Source: Chloroflexota bacterium
GTDB lineage: Bacteria; Chloroflexota; Dehalococcoidia; Lucifugimonadales; Lucifugimonadaceae
Length of the DNA stretch: 61,634 nucleotides
NCBI GenBank assembly: GCA_018673955.1
Contig: JABHBJ010000002.1
Location: 1 to 61,634, forward strand
Direction of reading: 5' to 3'
This document shows, in pieces, positions 1 to 8,784 of the stretch; within the stretch, counting starts at the first letter, position 1, and every line of letters begins with the position of its first letter. The notes beneath the pieces were generated by a model. It saw only the letters and a program-made list of their open reading frames with translations. It did not search any database and was not told the DNA's origin. The translations under genes were made by a program, and so were the position numbers.

Positions 1-315
1 GAAATCAGACATGCCGTCAAGCGACGACGTTTATCTGTGGCAAGAATTTATATCTGAATCTGACATGTCAGTCAACATACGGAAACAATATTTTCATGCT
101 TAATCGGCAGTTCTTTTATCTATCGGCGAATAACCAACCATTTGAAACTCAGAAACGCAATTGATGGTGAATGTTCGAAAAATAAGAAAACGAAGATAGC
201 CATGAACGTAAACACTTGTTATCGTTGGACGCTACGAATTCCGATATTTAGGTAATCACTAAATTGCGTGAGATTCATCTACTACTTTAGATACTACTGA
301 ATCGAGTTTGAGCCC
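1..315. other. Intergenic region upstream of the first ABC operon
   Basis: No gene can be supported here. A short open frame runs in from the window edge on the plus strand and stops at 101-103 (about 33 residues). It could be the tail of an upstream gene, but I do not recognise it. The rest is AT-rich and presumably carries the promoter of the ABC operon that starts at 316. The binding protein expected for that operon is absent, so it may lie just outside the window. Confidence 0.4.
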
Positions 316-1395
316 GTGACAGAACAAACACAGGCCGTAGATAATTCTTCCCTGTCGACTGGTACGTCGATCATCCGAATTATTTCGGGTGTTCTCGGCC
401 ATTTCGTGGTGAAGCGTTTCCTGTTCTTCCTATTTGTAGTCTGGTTGGCGAGTACGGTGATTTTCATCATCCCTCGTCTTTCAGGCCAGGATCCCGTTAA
501 AGAAAAGTTATTGCTTGAAGCCCAACGTGGTGGAGCGATGCAAACGGGTCTCGATGCGATGGCGAAGAGCTATCAAAAACGGTTTGGTCTCGACCAACCG
601 CTATGGACTCAGTACATCAACTTCCTTAAGGACCTTGCGAAGCTCGATCTCGGAGTCTCGATCGCCTTCTTCCCACGAACCGTCAACGATATCGTATTTG
701 AGTCCCTGATGTGGACCTTGGGGCTAATGGGAACGGTAACGGTTTTGGCCTTCGTGTTAGGGACGCTCGCGGGAGCGGTGCTCGGCTGGCCTAGAAAACC
801 GGGTTGGTTGCAGTACGTATTTATGCCGCTGCTAACCCTTTCAGCCATTCCTCAGTATCTTCTTGCAATGATTCTGATTTTCGTGATCGCGTTCCAATTA
901 GGCTGGTTACCTTTGTTTGGTGGTTATTCACCGGCGACGGTACCGACCCTAACTTTCGAGTTCGTCATCGACGTACTCAGGCACGCAATCTTGCCTGCGT
1001 TCGCCATCATCTTCTCAGCGATTGGCTTTTGGGCCATCGGCATGCGAGGCATGATGATCAACACTCAGGGAGAGGACTACATGATTCAGGCCGATGCCAA
1101 AGGATTGAAAGGTTCGCGAATCTTCATGCGATACGCAGTGCGAAATGCGCTGCTGCCACAGGTAACAGGTCTGGCACTTGTGCTTGGAACCATCGTTACA
1201 GGCCAAGTGTTGGTGGAACGAGTTTTCTCGTACCCAGGTATTGGCGACATTTTGTTCCAGGCGATTCGATTGTCTGACTTCTTCGTTATTCGCGGAATCG
1301 TCATCATAATTATTCTTGGTATCGCAGGGGCCACATTCCTGCTCGATGTTTTTTACCCGTTACTTGATCCTCGGATCAAGGTGAGGAAGTCTTAA
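316..1395 (+). CDS. Peptide/nickel-type ABC transporter permease (DppB/OppB family)
   Basis: Integral membrane subunit of an importer for oligopeptides or similar solutes. The 359-residue protein has an N-terminal membrane anchor (about residues 35-55), a long periplasmic loop typical of DppB, and then a BPD_transp_1 core with about five more helices. The cytoplasmic EAA-type coupling loop is visible around residues 255-285 (DAKGLKG followed by RNALLP). The start is GTG. The stop overlaps the next gene by one base (TAATG), so the two permeases are translationally coupled. The first position of a four-gene operon and the pairing with a DppC-like protein support the assignment. The substrate cannot be read from sequence. 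Confidence 0.9.
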   Translation: MTEQTQAVDNSSLSTGTSIIRIISGVLGHFVVKRFLFFLFVVWLASTVIFIIPRLSGQDPVKEKLLLEAQRGGAMQTGLDAMAKSYQKRFGLDQPLWTQYINFLKDLAKLDLGVSIAFFPRTVNDIVFESLMWTLGLMGTVTVLAFVLGTLAGAVLGWPRKPGWLQYVFMPLLTLSAIPQYLLAMILIFVIAFQLGWLPLFGGYSPATVPTLTFEFVIDVLRHAILPAFAIIFSAIGFWAIGMRGMMINTQGEDYMIQADAKGLKGSRIFMRYAVRNALLPQVTGLALVLGTIVTGQVLVERVFSYPGIGDILFQAIRLSDFFVIRGIVIIIILGIAGATFLLDVFYPLLDPRIKVRKS

Positions 1396-2351
1396 TGACT
1401 GAATCAGTTACAACACCGGATGAACTAGTTCGGGATGAAAGCGGTGGGTGGAGTCAGTTCAACGACGAACGACTTACGCCTATCAAGAAGTACGCCCTGC
1501 GTAACCCTTCACTCATTGTTGGTCTTAGCATGCTCTTCGGCATGCTTTTCTTGGTCGGTGTTGGTCATCTTGTTTGGGACACCGAACAATTCCGACCGCT
1601 TTCTGCGCCTACTCGACTAGCACCGACGGCCTCTCACGAACTCCGTGATGGCACAACTGCGGCCTTCCCGTTCGGTACAGATACTCAGGGACGTGATTTA
1701 TTGGCAGTTGCCATTCTTGGTACGCCTCTCACGCTCCGCGTCGGGCTAATTGCTGGTGCTGTGGCTATCGGATTAGGCTCGGTTGCCGCGTTCTTAGCTG
1801 CTTACTACCGAGGATTTGTCGACGCTACGATTCGTTCTGTAGTTGACGTGGGTCTAGCGATGCCAGCTCTGCTCATTTTGATCCTAGTAAGGATCAACAT
1901 CGGAAGGGAGCTCTCTATCGATGAGATCGGCATTGCCATTGGCCTTACGAGTTGGGTATTCCCTGCTCGTACGATCAGAGCGCAAGTGTTGGTCATGCGT
2001 GAGCAAACTTACGTAGAGTTGTCTCGCCTTTCTGGCACGAGCGGTATGGGCATTATTTTCAAAGAGATGATGCCAAACCTGATCCCGTATATCACTGCGA
2101 GTTTGGTTGGTTCTGTTGCTGGAGCGATTCTTGCTTCGATCGGCTTAGAGGCCATCGGACTAGGGAACTTCAGTGAGCCAACTCTTGGTATGACGATTTA
2201 CTGGAACATTCAGTTCTCATCAATCACACTCGGTATGTGGTGGTGGTGGCTTCCGCCGCTGGCTGCAATCGTGATCGTATTCGTGAGCCTGTTCTTGATT
2301 TCATCAGGATTGGATGAATGGTCCAACCCACGATTGAGGAAACGCGTTTGA
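1395..2351 (+). CDS. Peptide/nickel-type ABC transporter permease (DppC/OppC family)
   Basis: Second membrane subunit of the importer. The 318 residues begin with a cytoplasmic tail and one anchor helix (about residues 39-60). A DppC-type segment with the GTDTQGRD motif follows, which is characteristic of this family. The remaining helices include an EAA-like loop near residues 205-235 (ELSRLSGTSGMG, then PNLIPYI). It starts in the TAATG overlap with the upstream permease. Its 3' end overlaps the next ATPase gene. A glycine- and tryptophan-rich stretch near residue 280 lies in the last membrane region. Family assignment is secure; the solute is unknown. Confidence 0.9.
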   Translation: MTESVTTPDELVRDESGGWSQFNDERLTPIKKYALRNPSLIVGLSMLFGMLFLVGVGHLVWDTEQFRPLSAPTRLAPTASHELRDGTTAAFPFGTDTQGRDLLAVAILGTPLTLRVGLIAGAVAIGLGSVAAFLAAYYRGFVDATIRSVVDVGLAMPALLILILVRINIGRELSIDEIGIAIGLTSWVFPARTIRAQVLVMREQTYVELSRLSGTSGMGIIFKEMMPNLIPYITASLVGSVAGAILASIGLEAIGLGNFSEPTLGMTIYWNIQFSSITLGMWWWWLPPLAAIVIVFVSLFLISSGLDEWSNPRLRKRV

Positions 2352-3382
2352 GCACCGAACAAGCAATACAGACGTACAGGACTGGCGCTCGGATTTCCGA
2401 CGTCGATGCCCTTGTAGTCGATGGATTCTCAGTATATTACGAGACAGATTCCGGAACTGTGAAAGCGTGTGACGATGTCACATTCACGTTGAAGCAGGGT
2501 GAAAGGTTCGCACTGGTTGGCGAATCAGGTTCAGGCAAGACAACTCTTGCTATGGGCCTGATGCGACTGACTCGACCGCCAGGTCATATTGCCAAAGGCA
2601 GTGCGACTCTGAACGGGCGTGACCTGACGACGCTATCTGATGAGGAAATGCGTAAGACGCGACTGTCGGAGCTTGCCCTAGTTCCGCAGGGTGCTATGAA
2701 CTCGCTTAACCCTGTGATGCGGATCGAACGGCAGATTATTGATGGAATTCTCGATCACCTTGGAGATGACGATGAATCGCCAACGAAAGACGAGCTCGAC
2801 GAAACGGTTCGAGATCTTCTAACAAGAGTCGGACTTCGCCCTGGCGTTGCCCGTTTATTCCCCCACGAACTATCTGGGGGAATGAAGCAGCGTGTGGCGA
2901 TGGCAATAGGTATTTCGTTGCGCCCTAGGCTGATTGTTGCCGACGAGCCAACTTCTGCCCTCGACGTTGTTGTACAGCGCCAGATCATGCAGACGCTTGG
3001 TCGGCTGCAAGAAGGCTTGGATGCATCGATCATGCTAGTGGGTCACGATATGGGTCTCGTTGCCCAGTTCGCCGACACTATCGGTGTTATGTACGCAGGC
3101 AAGCTTGTTGAGGTTGGCCCAGTTGAAGAAGTGTTTAGTGACCCCAAACACCCTTACACCAAGCTACTAATTCGTAGTCTGCCGTCTTTGCAAGAGAAGA
3201 GAGAATTCTTAGGGATTCCCGGACTTCCACCGCAGTTGATCGACTTGCCCGTTGGCTGTGCTTTCGCAGATCGCTGTCCTTCACGTTTCGAGAAGTGCAA
3301 CGAAGTAACTCCTCAGACGCAAGATCTTGGTGGCAGAAGAGAAACGGCTTGCCACCTATACGGAGATGAGGCGAAATCATGA
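2348..3382 (+). CDS. Peptide-type ABC transporter ATP-binding protein (DppD/OppD family)
   Basis: First of two ATPase subunits that power the importer. It shows Walker A (GESGSGKTT), the ABC signature LSGGMKQRV, Walker B with D-loop (LIVADEPTSALD) and the switch histidine (VGHDM). The C-terminal oligopeptide-transporter extension carries a cysteine cluster (CAFADRCPSRFEKC) that in this subfamily can bind an Fe-S cluster. I chose the TTG at 2348 because GAGGA lies seven bases upstream and TTGA overlaps the upstream stop. The in-frame ATG at 2318 would add ten residues inside the permease gene and has no clear ribosome-binding site. The product is about 344 residues. Confidence 0.9.
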   Translation: MSTEQAIQTYRTGARISDVDALVVDGFSVYYETDSGTVKACDDVTFTLKQGERFALVGESGSGKTTLAMGLMRLTRPPGHIAKGSATLNGRDLTTLSDEEMRKTRLSELALVPQGAMNSLNPVMRIERQIIDGILDHLGDDDESPTKDELDETVRDLLTRVGLRPGVARLFPHELSGGMKQRVAMAIGISLRPRLIVADEPTSALDVVVQRQIMQTLGRLQEGLDASIMLVGHDMGLVAQFADTIGVMYAGKLVEVGPVEEVFSDPKHPYTKLLIRSLPSLQEKREFLGIPGLPPQLIDLPVGCAFADRCPSRFEKCNEVTPQTQDLGGRRETACHLYGDEAKS

Positions 3383-4440
3383 GCACATTCCTCGAACTCG
3401 ACCACGTAACGAAAACCTTCGGAAACGACGGCATGTTTGGAAAGGGTCAAATAACTGTGGCTGTTGATGATGTGTCGCTTTCCATCGATGAAGATGAAGC
3501 GTCTATCACAACTGTTGCCGGTGAAAGTGGTAGTGGAAAAACCACGCTTTCTCGATTGTTACTTGGAAGTCACGTGCCAACCGACGGACGGATGCTTTAT
3601 CGTGGCAAAGACTTCACGAAACTAACGAACCGTGAACGACGAAACTTCCGTCGCGAGATTCAACCAATCTTTCAAGATCCGTTCGAGTCTTACAACCCGT
3701 TCTACAAAGTCGACCATGTTCTCGACGCACCGATCAAAAACTTCAAGCTTGCCTCTTCTGACAGAGAGAAGAAGCGAATGATCGAAGACGCGCTCGAGAT
3801 GGTAGGTCTTCTCCCCGGAGAGACCCTCGGACGTTTCCCTCACCAATTAAGTGGTGGGCAGCGTCAGCGAATCATGGTCGCTCGTGCACTTCTGCTGAAG
3901 CCACGTGTAATCCTTGCAGACGAGCCTGTTTCGATGGTCGACGCATCGCTTCGAGCAACAATTCTCGACTCGATTCGACGACTTAATCGCGATCTAGGTA
4001 TTTCGGTTGTTTACGTCACACACGACTTAACGACCGCTTACCAGATCAGTGACAACCTGATGATTATGTACAGAGGTGCAGTTGTTGAAGCAGGAACTGT
4101 AGACGAGGTAATACCGAACCCGCAGCACCCTTACACACAGCTGTTGATCGAATCGATTCCTCAGCCAGACCCGAAGAACCGATGGGGTTCAGAGCCACCT
4201 CAGCAAAACTGGGACACCTCTGACACCGAGATTGCTGGTTGCCGATTTGCGGATCGCTGCTCTGCTGTAATGGATAACTGCCGAACTACGGTTCCTGAGC
4301 AGTACCTCATCAACGAACATCAGATGACACGATGCTTCTTGCACGAGGAAAAGGGTGTAATGGAGAACCCGGACATCACGAGCACGTTCCAGACTGAGTC
4401 TGAGACGATCAAGGCTGTTCCTGCAGATATGTCGATCTAA
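3379..4440 (+). CDS. Peptide-type ABC transporter ATP-binding protein (DppF/OppF family)
   Basis: Second ATPase subunit, 353 residues, starting in an ATGA overlap with the preceding gene. Walker A (GESGSGKTT), Q-loop (QPIFQDPFESYNP), signature LSGGQRQRI, Walker B (ILADEPVSMVDAS) and the switch histidine (THDLT) are all present. The D-loop reads SMVDAS where most families have SALD. The C-terminal extension again has a cysteine-rich motif (CRFADRCSAVMDNC), followed by a tail of about 40 residues of low homology. It closes the operon and is followed by a hairpin terminator. Confidence 0.9.
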   Translation: MSTFLELDHVTKTFGNDGMFGKGQITVAVDDVSLSIDEDEASITTVAGESGSGKTTLSRLLLGSHVPTDGRMLYRGKDFTKLTNRERRNFRREIQPIFQDPFESYNPFYKVDHVLDAPIKNFKLASSDREKKRMIEDALEMVGLLPGETLGRFPHQLSGGQRQRIMVARALLLKPRVILADEPVSMVDASLRATILDSIRRLNRDLGISVVYVTHDLTTAYQISDNLMIMYRGAVVEAGTVDEVIPNPQHPYTQLLIESIPQPDPKNRWGSEPPQQNWDTSDTEIAGCRFADRCSAVMDNCRTTVPEQYLINEHQMTRCFLHEEKGVMENPDITSTFQTESETIKAVPADMSI

Positions 4441-4457
4441 CTTGCATGTAGCAAGTT
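4439..4457 (+). terminator. Hairpin terminator after the first ABC operon
   Basis: A perfect 7-bp stem (AACTTGC / GCAAGTT) with loop ATGTA starts inside the operon stop codon. It is followed by a pyrimidine-rich TTCTTTCT tract. It lies between convergent genes. The U-tract is interrupted, so efficiency is uncertain. Confidence 0.5.
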
Positions 4458-4461
4458 CTTT

Positions 4462-5709
4462 CTAAGGACCGAACTCATTGACCCCGAAGGTCACGGTGTA
4501 AAAAGCCAGACCTTCGGAGTTTGTTTTTAACTTGAGTTCGTGTTTACCGAATTCTGGTAATTCAATGATCTGGTAAAGCCGGGCATCACTCACTAACACG
4601 ACACTGTTCCCGTTCGAATCCCAGCTTATATCGGGCCCGGCTTCATTGATTGACACAGGAGCGCGGTCTATCTCGACAATAACTTGCTGTGACTCGCCGG
4701 GCGCTCCCAGCACTGCATTCACAGAAGTTGCAAAGAAATCGAAGGCAACATGAGATGGCGAATCAATTGATGTCGGCCCCGCTACGAGTGATGACTCTCG
4801 ATTCGTCCAGCTGCCGTTGAGGAAGAACTGCCCATGACGGCGAGTACCGTCATCAGCGTAGTCGACCACAGTATCAGGAACAGCGTAATAGGCGTCCTGA
4901 CCAACATAGAGACCATCCGGCAGGTAGTTGTTTGAATACCCACCATAGAGCTCTCTGGTGACAGTGTGAGCAGAATTTGATCGATCGGGGGAAGCCACTT
5001 CGACTCTCGCTATGGCTGTCACTTCGTTTCCAGCCTGTTCGAGAGCTGATCGTATGGCCAAATCAAATTCGTCGTACCCACCTTCACCAAAGTGCCTGAG
5101 TACTACTTCACCCGTGTTTGAGATCAAGTATTTTGACGGCCAAAAGTGGTTCCCATACTTATCCCACGTCTCTTTGTCGCTGTCGAGTGCAATTGGATAC
5201 TCAATGCCATATCGGTCGGCGGCAACTTGAACATTTGCCAGTGATTTCTCGAACTCAAACTCTGGCGAGTGAATACCAATTATTACGAGCCCATTATCCG
5301 CATAAGCCTCGTGCCAGGCGTTGAGATACGGGAACGTTCGCACACAGTTCACGCACGTATACGTCCAAAAATCCAGTAGTACGACCTTGTTCTCGTCAGC
5401 CAGTTGATCTAGATCAAGAGGTCCAGAATTAACCCAGTCTCCGATACCTACTAGAGATCGATCTTCCAATAGGAATCGCTCGGGTTGCCCCACAATGGCG
5501 AATTCGTTACTTGGCGGCGTCGCAGTCGCCGTGGGAGGTAACACCTCGGCACTCGACTGACCCGCTGATTGGAGTTCGTCTTCAATGCCAGTAAGATCAT
5601 CGTCCAAGTCCGAATCACTCGCCCCACCACACGCCGAAACCAGTCCGATCGAAATGAGCGCCGTCACCAGCACGATTCCGAACAGTTTTAGAGCGAACAG
5701 CAGGTTCAA
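4462..5709 (-). CDS. Thioredoxin-like lipoprotein, DipZ C-terminal type
   Basis: Predicted membrane-anchored extracytoplasmic thiol-redox protein of 415 residues. The N-terminus is a lipoprotein signal with a lipobox ending VSAC at about residue 27, followed by an acidic linker. A redoxin domain (about residues 75-225) contains the WTYTCVNC active site, the conserved IHSPEFEFE segment and a cis-proline region (HFWPSKYLI). The remaining about 170 residues match the beta-sandwich that follows the redoxin domain in DipZ. The DipZ N-terminal CcdA-like membrane domain is missing, so electrons must come from another membrane protein. It converges with the ABC operon and has no operon partner. Confidence 0.8.
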   Translation of the reverse strand: MNLLFALKLFGIVLVTALISIGLVSACGGASDSDLDDDLTGIEDELQSAGQSSAEVLPPTATATPPSNEFAIVGQPERFLLEDRSLVGIGDWVNSGPLDLDQLADENKVVLLDFWTYTCVNCVRTFPYLNAWHEAYADNGLVIIGIHSPEFEFEKSLANVQVAADRYGIEYPIALDSDKETWDKYGNHFWPSKYLISNTGEVVLRHFGEGGYDEFDLAIRSALEQAGNEVTAIARVEVASPDRSNSAHTVTRELYGGYSNNYLPDGLYVGQDAYYAVPDTVVDYADDGTRRHGQFFLNGSWTNRESSLVAGPTSIDSPSHVAFDFFATSVNAVLGAPGESQQVIVEIDRAPVSINEAGPDISWDSNGNSVVLVSDARLYQIIELPEFGKHELKLKTNSEGLAFYTVTFGVNEFGP

Positions 5710-5885
5710 TCCGAGCCGTTACCAATCTTGGAGATAAATCCTGAGTCGACGTAGCCAGTCGTCAATTACTTCGACAAACCCAGCAACTAAACCGAACAAA
5801 ATCGAGCCCAGCAAGGCAGCATTGCTACTAATACGTCATAAACCTGTCGTTCGACTCGCCTGTGTCGCCCCAAGCATCGAGAAAA

Positions 5886-6785
5886 TTAACTCGGTACTGA
5901 GTAGTCGGTAATAAACTCAGGCTTACCTTGAATATCTAGCTTCACCCGATACAAATCACCACCGCGATAAGTCGACATGTCGAATCCGGCCGGTTCCCAA
6001 CCAGTCGGTGTAGGATCGCCCGTCCCGAACGCAGCGGTTGTCACATAAAGCTCGTTCAGATCTTTGCCACCGAACATTGCCGAGGAAGTCTGGGCAGCGG
6101 GCAGTTCGACTCGCCGTTCCTCTTTGCCGTCGGGATCGAACCGAACGACCATTCCACCGTACCAAATCGCGGACCACACGAATCCTTCAGCATCGACTGT
6201 CATGCCGTCGGGAATACCCCAGTCGCTTGGGGTAGTGGTGAATACATGTTTGTTGGTGATCGATCCTGTGGTTGGGTTGTGATCCCACTTGTAGATCTCG
6301 TGTTTCGGCGAATCGGTCGAATAGAACGTCTTGAGATCAGGAGAAAAACCCATGCCATTACAAAGATCGAGACCGTCATCGATGATCTCCGCCGAGCCAT
6401 CTGTATTGAACCGGAACAGCGTGCACGAGTCGAGGTGACCGCTGCCTCCGTACATGCTTCCATCGGGTCCTACAGTGACATCGTTCAGCTTAATCGGTCG
6501 ACCTTCGACATCGCCCTTAAAAAGCCATGTGTAGTCATCGTCAGAATTCCAAAGCTGAACACCTTCCCAAGTGCCCACTGCGAGCCCACCTTGCTTATTA
6601 CGGGTGGCGCCAGCAACGTTATAACCGGTGTGGAGTAGCTTGTTTTCACCATTCGCTGGATCGTAGTTCCAGATCTTTCCGCCCTGGATATCTATCCAGT
6701 AAAGAGTCTGAGATTGAGCGTCCCAGACGGGGCCCTCACCTACCACTGCGTTCTCAGTTGCGAGCTTCTCAACCTCGTATTCCAT
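5886..6785 (-). CDS. SMP-30/gluconolactonase family protein
   Basis: Likely a cytoplasmic, metal-dependent sugar lactonase with a six-bladed beta-propeller, 299 residues. The metal-binding glutamate is in the N-terminal GEGPVWD motif. The asparagine is in KLNDVTVGPDG. The aspartate pair is seen in GIPDGMTVDAEG. AGGAGA lies nine bases before the ATG. It sits beside DUF362, cupin and UxuA-like genes, so a role in hydrolysing an aldonolactone fits: sugar dehydrogenases make the lactone, this enzyme opens it, and a dehydratase follows. The exact lactone cannot be told from sequence. Confidence 0.85.
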   Translation of the reverse strand: MEYEVEKLATENAVVGEGPVWDAQSQTLYWIDIQGGKIWNYDPANGENKLLHTGYNVAGATRNKQGGLAVGTWEGVQLWNSDDDYTWLFKGDVEGRPIKLNDVTVGPDGSMYGGSGHLDSCTLFRFNTDGSAEIIDDGLDLCNGMGFSPDLKTFYSTDSPKHEIYKWDHNPTTGSITNKHVFTTTPSDWGIPDGMTVDAEGFVWSAIWYGGMVVRFDPDGKEERRVELPAAQTSSAMFGGKDLNELYVTTAAFGTGDPTPTGWEPAGFDMSTYRGGDLYRVKLDIQGKPEFITDYSVPS

Positions 6786-6989
6786 GTGTTTCTCCTGAAT
6801 TGACAGCGCAGTAATTGCGAATGACTAAGTACGACTCCAGATGACTCGCCAGTGTAACGCACAACTGTAAGTTCGAAAGGTTTAGATAGTTCGTAACCAA
6901 ATAGCGCGCAAACGACGTTTTATGCGCTATATTTCCGCCGCATGAGGTCTTTTACTAATCAAGACTTACCCCGTGTGCAGGAGTCAGCT

Positions 6990-8477
6990 ATGTCATCCGA
7001 TGTTTACTTCATGGACGCCCGAAGCGATTCAGCAGATACAAGTTTGATCGCAAAAACGACGACAGTATTCGACGCTGCGGGTCTCGACAAGCTCGTTTCC
7101 TCCGGAGACGTAGTTGCGATCAAGCTTCACTGCGGCGAGTGGAACTCGAGCGCTTATTTGCGTCCGGTGTACGCCAGAGCAATCGCAGATCGCGTGAAAG
7201 AGCTCGGAGGGCGCCCGTTCGTTTGCGACACAACGACGCTCACTTACAGCCCGTTCTCGACACGGGCAACCGAGCTTGATCTTCTTCAGACCGCTGAACG
7301 AAACGGCTACTCTTCGGCAGTACTAGGATGTCCATTCATCGTCGCCGACGGCTTTGTCGGCACAAGCGACTACCGAGTGGATATTCCAGAGGGTTACTTG
7401 CTCAAAGAGGCATACGTAGCTCAGGCGATCGCTGCAGCCGATGTATTGATCACCCTGACCCATTTCAAGGGTCACGGAATGGGTGTAATTGGCGGCGCCT
7501 TGAAAAACCTAGGCATCGGCGCTCAGTCGAAGCGAGGTAAGTTCAACGTACATATGGGTGGTCACCCAAAATACGGCGTTGGAGCCGCTGTGAAGTTCGA
7601 CGAAAGCTTCGTGGTCGACAAAGAAAAAGATGTCGAGTGGGAGCTTATCGAAGACGCTTGCCCAATCGGTCTTTTCAAGATTCGTGAAGACAACACGATT
7701 GCTTGGGATCGAGACAAGTGCATGACATGTCTCGGCTGTTTGGGCGTAATGAACCCCCGTGGTATTTTCGAGCCGAACCAAATGCTGTTCGACGCCACCG
7801 ATATCGCAATAGCAGACGCAGCTTTGGGCGTTGTCAAGACCGTACCGAAAGTGGGATTCGTAACTCTGGCGATCGACGTTTCGCCGAAATGCGACTGTGC
7901 CGGATTCTCAGATATGCCGATCGTTCCAAACCTCGGCGTATTCGCCAGCACCGATCCTGTCGCAATCGATCAAGCATGTGTCGATGCTGTAACTGAATCT
8001 CCTGGTATCCCCGGGTCACTAAGCGAAGAAATGGGCGTCGAAGCAGCCGGTGAACGTAAGTTTGATCTGGCAGGAGCAGCGATTGAAGGACTCTCAGAGC
8101 AGACGACGATCAATACGGCGGTCGTAAACGGATTAGGTACTCGTGACTACGAACTGCATCATGTCGAACCTGTTGGCAGAGAGAAGTTCCGCTTCCCATT
8201 TGACGAACGTCCTACGCGAAAACGTTTCGCCAGAATGTTCGAAAAGTTCCAGCCGTTCCCATTCGATCGACACGATGGTCAGGGCTACGACAGATTGCCT
8301 GAAGTCGATATCGAAGCAGTGAAGCCGCACGACGGACCAACAGTGGGAACACACTCCCACGCGGCATATCACGGTGATGGCACAAGCCACGGGCCAAACG
8401 GTCACGGCGCTCCGGAGAATCAGTGGCACCCAGGCGAAGAAGGGACCCGCTCGCACTCGACGACCCACGATCACTAA
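6990..8477 (+). CDS. DUF362 domain protein with histidine-rich C-terminal tail
   Basis: About 495 residues, starting at the ATG at 6990, which has CAGGAG six bases upstream. An ATG at 6942 would add 16 residues but lacks a ribosome-binding site. The body matches the DUF362 family: an early GDVVAIKLHCGEWN segment, THFKGHGMGVIGG, then a short cysteine cluster (CMTCLGCLG) and CDCAGFSDMP near residue 295. DUF362 proteins are often iron-sulfur associated, but the function of most is unknown. The last about 50 residues contain about ten histidines (for example THSHAAYHGDGTSHG and HSTTHDH), a likely metal-binding tail. It is followed by a small unknown gene and an SDR, probably in one operon. Confidence 0.8.
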   Translation: MSSDVYFMDARSDSADTSLIAKTTTVFDAAGLDKLVSSGDVVAIKLHCGEWNSSAYLRPVYARAIADRVKELGGRPFVCDTTTLTYSPFSTRATELDLLQTAERNGYSSAVLGCPFIVADGFVGTSDYRVDIPEGYLLKEAYVAQAIAAADVLITLTHFKGHGMGVIGGALKNLGIGAQSKRGKFNVHMGGHPKYGVGAAVKFDESFVVDKEKDVEWELIEDACPIGLFKIREDNTIAWDRDKCMTCLGCLGVMNPRGIFEPNQMLFDATDIAIADAALGVVKTVPKVGFVTLAIDVSPKCDCAGFSDMPIVPNLGVFASTDPVAIDQACVDAVTESPGIPGSLSEEMGVEAAGERKFDLAGAAIEGLSEQTTINTAVVNGLGTRDYELHHVEPVGREKFRFPFDERPTRKRFARMFEKFQPFPFDRHDGQGYDRLPEVDIEAVKPHDGPTVGTHSHAAYHGDGTSHGPNGHGAPENQWHPGEEGTRSHSTTHDH

Positions 8478-8523
8478 AAAACCAATTCAACTCTAATTAG
8501 TAACGAAAGAGAAACTACAAAAT

Positions 8524-8784
8524 ATGGCAAGAGCACAGGACATGCTCGACGAGGCTATCGCCCTTCTTACGGGTGCTGGCCAGAACGAATTGGCAGATAG
8601 ACTTTCGGCTCAACGAGAAAAATTCTTCTTTACGTCGCTCGCCGGTGTACCACTGGCGAACAAGGTAAAGAAAGCCGGAATCGCGCTGAGCACTGACGGA
8701 TCGGAAGCAAACGTAGCAGCCGTCTCTTCGTTAGTAGATCAGATCGAAGATAAAGCTGATGCACCGGGGACTGTGCTCACATAA
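8524..8784 (+). CDS. Small conserved-context hypothetical protein
   Basis: An 86-residue soluble protein that I do not recognise. It begins with an amphipathic helix (MARAQDMLDEAIALL), is rich in alanine, leucine and charged residues, and has no signal or membrane segment. The predicted fold is mainly helical. It starts 46 bases after the DUF362 gene and its stop overlaps the SDR start by one base (TAATG). That tight coupling argues that it is a real gene and that it works with one of these neighbours, perhaps as a small subunit or chaperone. Confidence 0.65.
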   Translation: MARAQDMLDEAIALLTGAGQNELADRLSAQREKFFFTSLAGVPLANKVKKAGIALSTDGSEANVAAVSSLVDQIEDKADAPGTVLT

